From assembly GCA_015179045.1 (NCBI GenBank), contig WHUZ01000006.1, positions 1,240,001 to 1,304,000 on the forward strand: a stretch of DNA of 64,000 bases, read 5' to 3'. This DNA is from Kalaharituber pfeilii. Taxonomy: Eukaryota > Ascomycota > Pezizomycetes > Pezizales > Pezizaceae. A program made the translations under genes and the position numbers. Positions 1-10,569 of the stretch are shown piece after piece. Position 1 is the first letter of the stretch. Each line of letters starts with the position of its first letter. The notes under the pieces are model-generated. The model was not told the DNA's origin, ran no database searches, and saw only the letters and a program-made list of their open reading frames with translations.

Positions 1-819
1 TTACTGTACTCCTGGGGACGAGGCTAACTATAATATTCCAACTCAACCCGCTGAGGCTGAGGGGTATCTCGCTACTGTAGTACTGATACTCCACATATCC
101 CTGCTGCATATGCATCCCAACACGTAGTCACATGCCAGTGTGCGTAGCCGGCTGCTTGTATGTGCACTGGTACGACGATAGCTTATGCGGAACTCCATGG
201 AGACAAAGCTTTGCCCATCGCAAACGTGGTAGTATTTACTTTGATTACTCTAGTGTTTGGTGATAATCTCTGTCCGTGTTGGAGGAAGAGGGAAGAGATC
301 TCTACTCCCATCCTTACTAGGTATATATATGTGCTTGTATCAAGTACATTATGTAGTACAAAAATGTATAAGTATTCCAAACCTACAAACCCACGCAATC
401 AAACTAACAATAACAAGTAACACCTCTCGAACACACAAACAAAACAAACCTATATATCAACAATCCCACCGCCCATACAGTGCCGTCACTATCAACATTA
501 TCTGAAAAAACAAACATCACGGCACAATGTAATAGCAACTCAAAAAGCACCAAAAAACTCTACGCCAGAGAAGGAAATAAAAAAGAGGAAACTCCATAAA
601 GAAAATAAAAAAAAATCCACACAAGACAATGAAAAGGACTCACGCCATGCTACTCAGAACGATTACCCAAATGAAGCAAAAACGAGCGCAAAACACGAAA
701 AAGAAATGAGAAGGCAAATATTACAAAAAGTGTGGGGTAAGTGACTCGCTCTTCCTCAGGATAGTGCTTAAAGCATGCTCGCTACCGCACCTGCGGCCAA
801 AGCCGCAGCATTGAATTCA
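1..819. other. Gene-free 3' flank of the first gene
   Basis: I see no supportable gene here. The short open frames on both strands overlap one another and have no domain or splice structure. From about 430 to 740 the plus strand is A-rich, consistent with the 3' untranslated and downstream region of the minus-strand gene that ends at 820. Confidence 0.5.
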
Positions 820-2734
820 CTATCTTTTAGCATCTCCTTCGTCCTCTGTCTCCGTCACATCTCCTTCATTATCATCCCCTACTCCAAAACCACCCCCATC
901 ATCTGTTGTCTCGCCATCCGTCCCCGTCATATCATCCACATCCGTCTCGGTTAAACCCTCTGCGTCTAACACCGTCTCTTCCAGATCATTATCTTCTTCA
1001 TCTTCTTCCTCTTCGTTATCACTGCCCAGGATCCTCCCGCCCAACTTCACATCCGAGGCAGCAACCTTGTACTCCAGCGCTTTTTTTGCCTCCTTCACCA
1101 TCTCTTCAATCATAAATTGACATCGCTGTAGCAACGCGTCCGTCTTGGCCGATGCGTCCAGTAGAGCTTGGTGCTTTTGAAGTTCGGCAGACACCCGGTC
1201 ATTATCAGTGGCTAAAGCCCGCTCTGCCTTGTATTGCTTTGGCCGTCCGTCGGTTGACAACCCTGTTTCATTTTCATCCGAAGTAGATTCATCGTCTTCC
1301 TCTTCGTCCTCTTCGTCCTCTTCTCCTTCCTCTTCATCCTCTGCATCCCGCTCCTCGTCAATCCCTTTAAGATCGTCAAAATCATCCTCTACTATCGAGT
1401 CAGGATCCCTATCTCCTGAGGATCCGTTTGACGCCCTTGATGACCTCCTCCTTGTCGACTTCGGCTGTAGCTCTCCCGCTCGAGCCAGCCTACGGTACCG
1501 CCGTAGCTCTGATGTTTGCTTTCTCATTTTTCGCTCCAGAGTCCGGTTTATAGCCAATAAGGATGCATTTGATATCTCCAAATCCATCACCTACAGAGGA
1601 ATTAAACTGAAATACAGTGAACAAAAGGGGAACCGATCATACCTTTCGCTCCCGCCTTGCATTGGCAGCTAACTCCTCCCGCATCTTCAAGGTCATTGCA
1701 ATTGAAGTAGGATTTATTTCATCTGTACCATTCATCCTGGGGGCAGATACAGGCGAACGTAGTGGTTCCGGTGCCATGAAAACCTCTTGCACTACACCAT
1801 TTGCACCTACCGACAATGCCCTCCCATGCCTAACCTTTGACTCTATACTAGCTCTGCGGCCCAACGGTGGCGGAGCTACCTTTTGAGCTGGCGATGATAA
1901 GACTGACGATGGAGTTGAGGATGGAGGCTTCGGAGATAGTCCTGGGGAAACTAGAATTGGAGACGGCGGCCTCGAACTGCCATCAGAAGTAGATGGTGCT
2001 TTTCGCCTGGGCTCCAGAATCTCCTCTACACCATTTGCGTACACAAATTTAACGCCCCTTGGCGTACTCAGTGGAAGTTGCTGTGGCGATGTTATAGGCG
2101 CTTGCGGGGACGCAATCGAAGTAGATGATAACCGGGGGGTAAGATGAGTGGCTGATGAAGTAGCGGCCTCTGAAGCATAAATGAACGGCTGCAATGACTG
2201 TCGGACCTGTTGTTTAGCATCGCTGGCGGGGAAAATTTTAGGAGAACTGGGTCGATTTGATACGTCGTTATTATTTGATCGTACAACTCTTAACGACTGT
2301 GTTCCTGATGTTATTTCGGTACGAGTAGAAGCAGAACTCAGCGGCCTCGTAGGGGGACCTATATAGGAAGCACGCCTTGCTGTTGCTGAAGAATCAGATC
2401 TTCCGAGAGTGGAGCCTCCGTCTGTCCCTGTTTTTTTGGCTGGGACTCTCGGAGAACGTACAGTGGCAGGGGCTATATTTCCTTGGGCAAGGGTCGGTTG
2501 CGACGCCCTATATCCGAGTCGTGGTGTCGTAGGAGAGTTGGTACCGCTTTGGCTCGGAGCTACCTTGTTTGCAGTTTTTTGCATTGTCAGAGAAGGCCTC
2601 TTTGTGCCGTTCGGACTCCTTGGAGTTGGTTGCTGTGGCTCAAGGGTTATCACAGGAGGGTTAACATTCGTTTTCTGCATGCTAATGGCGGGTGTGACTC
2701 TTGGGCTGCGACTTATGCTTTGGTCAGCTCTCAT
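820..2734 (-). CDS. Conserved fungal protein of unknown function, Ser/Pro-rich with acidic C-terminus
   Basis: Two exons, 2734-1643 and 1590-820, joined over a 52-bp intron (GTATGATC ... CTCTGTAG), give 620 aa. The start is the first ATG after an in-frame TGA. The first ~300 residues are low-complexity Ser/Pro/Thr. A short conserved-looking block follows around residues 340-400: a basic helix (REELAANARRERK) running across the splice junction into LEISNASLLAINRTLERKMR and a Arg-rich stretch, predicted helical or coiled coil. The tail carries an almost uninterrupted Glu/Asp run around residues 445-470 and further acidic patches. The LEISN..LLAIN.TLE.KMRKQ block resembles, from memory, a motif in uncharacterised Pezizomycotina proteins; no biochemical function can be given. 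It may be nuclear, judging from basic and acidic tracts, but that is inference. A 14-base poly(C) on its sense strand lies ~270 bp upstream. Confidence 0.75.
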
Positions 2735-4567
2735 GACGAGCAAGGACCAATCATAACAAGCTCAACGTTTAAAGGTGCAGTGTGTATAGTTGCCGGCTCA
2801 ATAAGAAGTGCAGAAAATTTGGATGGAGCCTGAGGATGCAAGGGCTGCGATGCTTTCGGTCGCTATCTCCCAATTGCATTAAAGTGTAGAACTAGTACTA
2901 GTGATGCTTGACTGATAAAGTAATATCCACACAACTGCAATTATTTGCCTATCGTCAAGGTCCTGGGGAGAGCAAATTGCGTCGGGGAGAGAATAGTATG
3001 CTGGGGGGGGGGGGGGTACGCCCAAGCGGGAACTGGTGATTTGTCGAATAAAGGTGTGATAGACAGCTTTAGGTTTCTGCACCTCGAGACTGCTCCTAAA
3101 CTACCGTTAAGCTCTTTGCTAATGCTTAGGAAGGCGATGAAATATGTAAAATGTTGTTCCTGCTGTATATTCGTTGTAGGAGGTGGAAGAGGCCAGTTCC
3201 TCAGGGTGACAGCAGTTCTCGTCCAATGTGTGGGATATGAAAGTGTACGAGTACCTATCCGTCGTGTCCTTGGGTTAGGTGCTGAGGGTGGCCGCGAGCG
3301 ATGGGGGATTATGGCACGCAATGCAGAGCTCAACGCCGGAGCCCGCAGCCCAAGCCCTCGAGCTGCGGGTAGGTACTAGTATGAGGTGCTCGGTATGGGT
3401 CTGTAAGCTGGCGTTCATTCGCTAATCCAACTCGATGATCTCGATCAGGCCGGGGTGCGATTCACAGTACAGAGAGCATCCACCAACGTCGACTGCCCGC
3501 ATGGATGCTGCTTGGTGCTGCTGTGCTGCTGGTGCTGCCGGTGCCGCCTGCTGCTTGCTGTTCTCTGCCTGCTTTTGCTCTGGCACGACACAGGTGCTCT
3601 GGCTCTGTGAAGCCGTGCATGCCCTTGCCAGGCCAGGGGTCGCAGGTTGGTGGGGCCGGGCTGGCGCGGACCAGCGCCAAGGGTCGGTCGGGCGTGGCCT
3701 CGTCAGTCTCTCCCCACATCCGCCCGTCTATCTCATGACCGCGGGATGCACCCCATGCTTATAGACAGGCAGGCAGGCCGGATGCACTTTCATGTGCTCG
3801 ATACACGCACATATGATATGATAAGCAATCGCTGCCGCGTTGGGCGCTGCATTCAAAGCTTCCGGCCGATCTTCGCGGCGGCCATATTGAACCAGGCTAG
3901 GCATCATGCAGTTGTTGCGTAAGTCCGCTGCGATGATGTATACAGGACTAAACATGCTTGCTTGCGGTGAGCAGCCTGGGCTAGGGCCTCGGAGATTCTC
4001 AAGAACATTAGGAGGTAGGCATCGCGGTCAAGATGCGCGAGGCGGAATCGAAGAACATGGTCCCGTAGTGTATGTGACCGGCTGTAGCTACATAGCCCAA
4101 CAAAAGGGTCGATGCCCCCGGAATGCGCAGAACTGTATGCCATGTGCTTCGTGAATTAGACGGAGGCTCTGGCCGGGCTTGGCATGGCTGACACTTCCAT
4201 TGACATCTCAAATGGACCGAATGCTGTTGCGGGATCCATCACTACGGAGTTCATATCAATCCGGACAATCACGTGGTTTATGCTTAATGACTGGAATGTG
4301 CTACCTGGCCCACTTGTGTAGGGCATAGCAACCAGACGTAGGACTGCAGTGAATGATTTAAAACCACTCCAGTGAAGCCAAAAGTATGTTTGACTACTCG
4401 AAGAATGTCTCATTATTTGAAGCCAATTTGAAGGCAACCCTGTGGGGATATCCAAAGTATAACCATTGCTAGAAACCAATGTATACTATCAGCTTTGAAC
4501 CACCTTATTAGCTAATCCCCCATCGTAAAACTGTCGTTCCTTGTCTGTCCTAATTGTAGTCCTATAG
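2735..4567. other. Intergenic stretch between two minus-strand genes
   Basis: Promoter region of the gene ending at 2734 plus the downstream region of the aminopeptidase gene. It contains a G14 run at 3003-3016 and GC-rich, CTG-rich sequence near 3500-3720. Open frames here are overlapping shadows. A 107-codon minus-strand frame at 4156-4479 has a protein-like composition but no recognisable domain or ATG at its 5' end, so I do not call it. Confidence 0.5.
3003..3016 (-). repeat. Poly(C) tract on the sense strand upstream of the first gene
   Basis: Fourteen consecutive G on the plus strand, i.e. C14 reading toward the minus-strand gene whose ATG is at 2734. One of several such tracts in the window. 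Confidence 0.9.
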
Positions 4568-6433
4568 TTACATCGTGCTTTTAAAAAATGTTTCTGCCTT
4601 CTCTTCGAACTTCGGTGCAGGTTCCCCTGACCTTATTTCGATCAGTGAGACCGGGCCGCCAGGACTTGTGGGCAACCTTGCCGTTAGGACCTCAACGCCA
4701 GTTTCAGTGACTAGCAATGTGTGCTCTGTATTATACCACGTATCAGTGTAACATACTTATTGAGTCTTCGGCTATACATACCAAACTGAGCACTCCTCTT
4801 TCCGTCAAGAGTGGTACTAGTCCAATCGTCGGGCCATGTCTTGTCCTTGTATGTGCCGAGATTGATCATAGGTTCGATGGTGAAGCACATGCCTGGTTTG
4901 GCTACACCAACGGCCTTATTCTTTGCGTAGTGGGGAACGTTGGGGGCTGCATGGAAGAGGAAGTGGACGCCCTAGGGAGGATTTGTCATATGTCAGTACT
5001 AGACCTACGTTAGAGGAGATTGAGGATGACTGACATGTCCTATGTATGTCTTCACCACACTGGTACCCCGGCTTTTGGCGTGTGCTTCGATGACATTACC
5101 TGGCTCTCTAGAATTCGAAGGCCTGTTAGCTAATAATTCAGCCTTAGCATCCGAAGCCGTGTCCATACCTAAACGGCATCCCAGGTTTCACAATTTCAAT
5201 GGCCTTATCTAAGCACTCCCTAGCAGTCTCCACAACCCTCACACTGTCTGGGTCCTGCATTGCCTTCTCGCCAACATAGTATGTCTCATTGATGTCTCCA
5301 TGAAATCCCTCATGGTACAAGGTGACATCAATGTTGATAATGTCCCCGTCTAAAAGCACACGCTGGTCAGGTATTCCGTGACATATCGTCTCATTGACCG
5401 ATGTACAACACGATTTTGGAAAGAAGCGGTAATTCAGAGGCGATGGATAAGACTAAGAAGACACAACAGCAAAAGCGGAAGCAAGGTTACGCCAAAGCAA
5501 GCCTGGTCAGTTGCACTTGGTAAATCTAAAAATATTTTTTTTATGGGGAGCATCTTAAGAAGCGGGAAGTCTAAATTGCAACTTCCATAGTGAAATTGGA
5601 AAGCTCACATCTCTTTCTATGCAAGCATTGTGCACCACTTCGTCGATTTGGTCCGTTGTTACACCTGGTTTGACGAAAGCAGCGGCTATGTCTAGCACCT
5701 CTCGAGCTAGTCTACAAACTTTCCGCATGCCTTCTATTTGCTTCTCGTTCAAGATCTCCACTTTTGGGCCGCGTGCCTTAAGCTCACTCTTGGGTATTCC
5801 ATCGTTGTGGTAGTCCGGCCGCGGTATATGATCTGGAACCTTTCTCATTGGGGATAATGGATACATAGCCCTTACGCTACCTGTATATTTGAAGTCTGGA
5901 AATGGGTCGTATAGGCCCGTCTCTGGGTTGGAGGCATATGGTGTTGGCCTAGCAAGATCCCTGATAGTACGGAGAATTGATGATTTCTTACTTGGTTGCT
6001 TGTGGAGGACTTTGTGTTCCGTCTGTGTGTGATTCGGCGTAAGTTGAAGAGTGGTACGGAGGGTGAGTGTTAGCTGACGTTTTTGCATCTGGAGTAAGGA
6101 ATATGGAAGCAACATGGGTCTCTAGATCAGAGAGAAGTAGCATTGGACGAAGCTGCGTGAGAACGGAAGACTTGTAGAGGAAGGGATTGAGGGTATGTAA
6201 ATCTATCTCTGCTGGGAACGACTGAAACTGCAGAGAGGCGAAAGAATGCCCTATTCGACGCAAGTAAGGGGAACAAAAGCGCTTACCCAGCTTTTCTTAA
6301 AACAATCTTGCGAGCAGAAGTAGCTCTCTACCCCCAGCTTCAGACAGGTTGGGCACTTCAAGTTCACTTCAACATTCTGACATGCGACCCCAAGGCAAGC
6401 TCGTTTTGTGACGGGGGCTATTGTCGAAGCCAT
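4568..6433 (-). CDS. MAP1: Methionine aminopeptidase type 1, zinc-finger form
   Basis: Removes the initiator methionine from nascent cytosolic proteins. Six exons, 6433-6287, 6022-5609, 5452-5169, 5107-5035, 4971-4782 and 4725-4568, sum to 1266 nt and 421 aa, close to the usual length of eukaryotic type 1 enzymes. Residues 1-60 hold the N-terminal ribosome-associated zinc finger ([19 protein letters not shown], then HKVLH after the first intron). The linker [19 protein letters not shown] is followed by the pita-bread catalytic domain: [20 protein letters not shown], the metal ligands in [10 protein letters not shown] (Asp) and HGDINETY (Asp), GHGVH (His), FTIEPMI (Glu) and AQFEHTLLV (Glu). 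All five metal-binding residues are present. Introns are 264, 156, 61, 63 and 56 bp; the third uses a less common GTCAGT donor. Divergent from the kynurenine gene, 822 bp between ATGs. A sense-strand C15 lies 58 bp upstream of the ATG. Confidence 0.95.
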
Positions 6434-7255
6434 TATTCAGAATGAGAGGCGGGATCACTGTCTCTAGATCTATGCCGGAACTCCGCTGTCGGGGGGGGGG
6501 GGGGGTCGACGGCTTCAAGTGTGCGGATTACGGAGTTGGGGGCGCAATTGTTCGTTCAGTTGACTTTTCTGCATGCTTGGCGCTTCCGTTTACACAAAAT
6601 CTTTTTGGGGGGCCGCCTGCATCGAATATGCAGCGGGAATGGAGGGGGGCCATAGCGCTGCCGCGGTGCATAAAAGCGTGCGGATTGGCCGCCAGGTACT
6701 GGAGTAGCACTTGCGAGCGCATGCGCATGACATGCCAGTCGGAGGGTGTGGTGTTTTGCGACGATCCAAGGATGCACGTTCGCAAGCTCAGACCAGGCAC
6801 GACGCTGCAAGGGGCCACTGATGAGCAGTCCGCACACATGAAGATTGTAGGTGCGCTGGCACGCTTCTCGAGCCTCCCGGTTATCTTCGAGGGTGGCACC
6901 GGCGCCGGCCGGACATGCTATGCTTACATATCACCAGAGTCGTGGTGCGGACCCTGCGGCCACCTTTCCCACTCTCGTATTGCCCCCTCCCATTCAACTC
7001 ACTTGTATCGTGCTTATGCGAGTGGTACCCCGCCTCATGTGGACCATTACTACATACGTAAGTCTTCATAAATTCCTAGTGTGCGGCAAGAACACATTTC
7101 TACTCCGAATTGATACCTCACAGGCCAAGAGTGAACGGAGGAACCTATAGCTATAAAGCGGGAATTGTGGATACCCGACATATTGTATATTCCCCAGATT
7201 TGTGCTTCTTTGGGCATTTGCCTGCAAGACAGGGAACCCTTTCTTCAGGATACCA
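6434..7255. promoter_or_regulatory. Divergent intergenic region of methionine aminopeptidase and kynurenine monooxygenase
   Basis: The two genes are transcribed away from each other, so this 822-bp stretch should hold both promoters. The visible landmark is G15 at 6491-6505. The rest is moderately GC-rich with overlapping shadow frames on both strands and no coding signal. I cannot place specific binding sites. Confidence 0.5.
6491..6505 (-). repeat. Poly(C) tract on the sense strand of the aminopeptidase leader
   Basis: Fifteen consecutive G on plus, i.e. C15 on the minus sense strand, 58 bp upstream of the ATG at 6433. Confidence 0.9.
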
Positions 7256-9126
7256 ATGGATTCAGTGGGCAGCACCAAGGGAACCTCTAAAGTCGAGTCG
7301 GGTGATGTCACTCCTCGGTCTCAGAAGAAAGCGGTGGTCATAGGTGGCGGTCCGGTGGGAGCGTTGGCAGCGATGTACTTTTCTAAAATGAATTGGGACG
7401 TTGAGATATATGAGCTACGTCCAGGTAAGCTCATACTCATATATTCTAGCTAGAGTTGGAGTCTAAATATCATATCATTGTATTGCTTTACAGACCCTCG
7501 CAGCCTCGCCGGTCGTGCAGTCCAGAGCAAGTCTATCAACTTGGCTATATCGGAACGAGGGCTGAACAGCTTGAAGGTTGTTGATCCCCTCTTGCTTGAA
7601 GAGGTACTGAAAGAGACAGTGCCAATGATCGGTCGATGTATTCACCCCGGAAAAGGAAACTTCAAAGGGAAAGGTGGTGGAGAAAGTCAGAAATATGATA
7701 TACATGGACGAGTATGTACACCAAAACATAAGCTGTTGATGTCCGGGGGTGGCTAATATTGAGTTTATTAGTTTATCCAGTCTGCTGATCGAGCACGGCT
7801 GAACATCATTCTCCTTGACTGGGTGGCGAAAGAGCCAAACGTCAAGATCTTCTTCGAGCACGCACTGAGAAAACTGGACTTGGACAAAAAGTATGCGGAA
7901 TTCGAGCAAAGGTATTTCTTCATCAACAGCTCTCTATACAAAATGTGGCGCATACTTACTCCGCATAGGAGCACCAAAGAAACAGTTACCGTGAATGGAG
8001 ACTTCTTTGTCGGCAGCGATGGAGCTCATAGCACTACCAGGAGATTCTTACAGCGATACATACTGTATGTATTCAATCTTGAATCATAATTTGTTGCGGC
8101 TGCTGACACTATTTTAAGTATGGACTATGAGCAGGTCTATATCGATACGATGTGGAAGGAATTAGAGATATTACCCGAAGAGCGTACAGGTGGCTTTAGA
8201 ATAGACGGGAACCATTTACACATATGGCCTCGGAAAGATTTCATGTTCATTGCTATACCCAGTCCAGTAGGTACTAATTCTATGGTTGCAGTTCCCAGGT
8301 GGTGCTAATATTTGTATATAGGACTACACATTTACATGCACGCTATTCATGCCTCAAAAATACTTTGATGAAATTGGGGATACCCGGGAGGGTCTTCTCA
8401 AGTTCTTCAACAAGCATTTCCCAGATGTGATAACGCTTATTGGGGAGGAGAAGCTCGTGGAGGATTACTTCAGGACTTCCAAACTTCCCTTAATATCAAT
8501 TAAGGTACTCCAATTGTCCTCTCTATTACAGGATTGTAAAACTCACCCTCCCTCCCCAGTGCTCCCCTTACCACTACTCCGACCGTTGCGTCATCGTTGG
8601 CGACGCCGCCCATGCCATGGTCCCCTTTTATGGCCAAGGCATGAACAGCGGATTCGAAGACGTGCGCGTCCTCTTCGACCACATCAAAGCCCACCCCCAC
8701 GACCTCGCGCTCGCTCTTCGCAACTACAGCGCCGAACGCAAGCTCGACGCGCACACTATTAACGACCTCGCAATGCGCAACTACATCGAGATGAGCGCGG
8801 ACGTTACCAGCCGGTGGTACAAGTTCCGCAAGGCGACAGAGGAGCTGCTGTACGCGTATTTGCCATGGATGGGGGTAAGGACGATGTACTCGATGGTCAG
8901 CTTTAGTAATATAAGGTATAGTGAGGTGGTTGCGAGGGTAAGATGGCAGAGTGGGGTATTGAATAGGGTCAGTGCAGTACTGGGAATGGGGATGATTGGG
9001 GTGATAGCGATGGGGGCGTCAAGATTCAGGTGGTGGTGGGGACCTATGTGGGCGGAGGGCGTGATGGTTTCGAGAGGGATCGCAGAGAGGGGATTGGGGC
9101 TGATCCGGAGCTGGGTAGGAGTGTAA
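7256..9126 (+). CDS. BNA4: Kynurenine 3-monooxygenase
   Basis: FAD/NADPH enzyme that hydroxylates L-kynurenine to 3-hydroxykynurenine on the tryptophan-to-NAD route, normally in the outer mitochondrial membrane. Seven exons, 7256-7424, 7494-7711, 7772-7911, 7969-8064, 8119-8266, 8322-8504 and 8560-9126, sum to 1521 nt and 506 aa. The Rossmann dinucleotide motif [13 protein letters not shown] lies near residue 25, then [19 protein letters not shown], the second FAD motif [10 protein letters not shown], the WKELEI..P and HIWPR blocks, and the C-terminal FAD motif [21 protein letters not shown] hydrophobic stretch near the C-terminus ([17 protein letters not shown]) fits the membrane anchor. The ATG at 7256 is chosen because it is the first in frame before the Rossmann fold. 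The third intron (7912-7968) is 57 bp, stop-free and in frame; removal restores the family spacing. An AATAAA at 9342-9347 is a possible polyadenylation signal. Confidence 0.95.
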
Positions 9127-10569
9127 ACGGGGGTTTGGCAGAATTTGTGGAGTTTAAAAGGTCGGTGTTAAGTGAAGACCTCATATTGACCTAGATGCGT
9201 GCAGATGAATGTTGAGACTCACAACATATCTTTTGGACGCTCGACCTAATCATATGGCGTCCCTGTCGTTTAAATTTCATCACGCAACATCTGTTATATT
9301 TCCTAATAGTATATATTTGCAAAAGCAGTCAAGTCATGTGAAATAAACATCATCATCATTACAACTTTGAAACAGAAAAGTACGTTGTTCTATGGAACGC
9401 ACCCCCCTCACCTCTCACCCCCAAAAAATATAATAAAAATAAAAATAAAAATAAAAAATAAAAAATAAAAAATAAAAAAATATATATATATACTAATAAT
9501 ATAGATTGATGAGCTAAAAGAAAAACGTAAGAATTCTAAAAAGATCAAATTTGAACAAACCAGCACGTCCAAACTGCTATACTATGACAACATAATTTGT
9601 TCCTGATAGACGCACCATACCTCATCTCCAAAATGCTTGAAACAAAGACTCCTCTACTTCCAATCTAGCCACCCCGAAAGAAGCACCATTATCGGTACAC
9701 ACAATCCATCTTTTTCTCTGCTGCTGGCAATATCTTGCCGTCTTTGATAAAATTTAACTTCTAATAGACTACTTAATATAAGGTGAACTAATACGATAAA
9801 CCCTTTGTAATTTCCTACTCTTTTCCTGTATATATAGCCAACTGAGGACCCTAACATACTACATTCTCGAGTATATACAACTTCTTTGGATTTTGCTTGA
9901 TCAAGTTGAGGGCGTAATTATAGCTAGCGAATTCGTTGGACGCATAAAGTTTTTTTTTTTTTAACTCAAAAGTTCTTTTCCTAGTTCTAACTTTAGACAG
10001 CAGATCTTAATACATTTTTATTCTTTCTTCTCTAATAAACGCTCTTGCAATGCCTGTTCTGTTGTCAATTTCTAGCCAGCGAAAGTTTCTTGTCAGAGGT
10101 AAGAAATAAAATAGTTTCAAGTGTTTTACCTCTATCTTGGTTGAACAAAACAGGCAACCTCCATTGATACTTTCATTCTAGTATCCAATTCAACTCTTTA
10201 TTTTGTAATACCCTTCTAGTCTGAAAGGAAGAAGGGACAACAAGAGAGGAGAGAACAAAGCAAGCAGTGGAGTGATACAGCTGTCGGATGAGAAAGAGGA
10301 GGGGGAATGAGAGGGAATAATTAACAAGTAAGAGATAATGTAGAGTACCAAGTACGTAGCATATCATAGGAACGAGAGTAGAATAGAATGGGATGGGGAT
10401 GGTATGTCCGTCAATGTACCGTCAGCCCTTTATCCCGCTTAACAAAAACAAAATAAAATAAGTGAAATCACGGTCATCATCGTCATCATCGTCATCATTC
10501 GCCTCCACCTCCAGCTTCCCACCTTACCGGCCATGACACAACATCGTACTCCTCCACTCGTACGCCCTA
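9127..10569. other. Convergent intergenic region, AT-rich
   Basis: Lies between the 3' ends of a plus-strand and a minus-strand gene, so it holds two downstream regions. It is AT-rich with an A-rich low-complexity block at 9428-9492 and a T11 run near 9950. No gene is supportable. Confidence 0.6.
9428..9492. repeat. (AATAA)n low-complexity tract running into (AT)n
   Basis: Repeated AATAAA/ATAAAA units followed by TATATATATATA. Simple-sequence DNA in the convergent 3' region. Confidence 0.85.

Noticed and set aside
1208..1672. 154-codon plus-strand frame with a serine run
   Set aside because: Antisense of the acidic tail of the minus-strand gene; the Ser run is the complement of GAA/GAG-rich codons.
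4156..4479. 107-codon minus-strand frame (SNGYTLDIPTGLPSNW...)
   Set aside because: Composition is protein-like, but there is no ATG at the start, no splice partner and no family I recognise; it lies in the downstream flank of the aminopeptidase gene.
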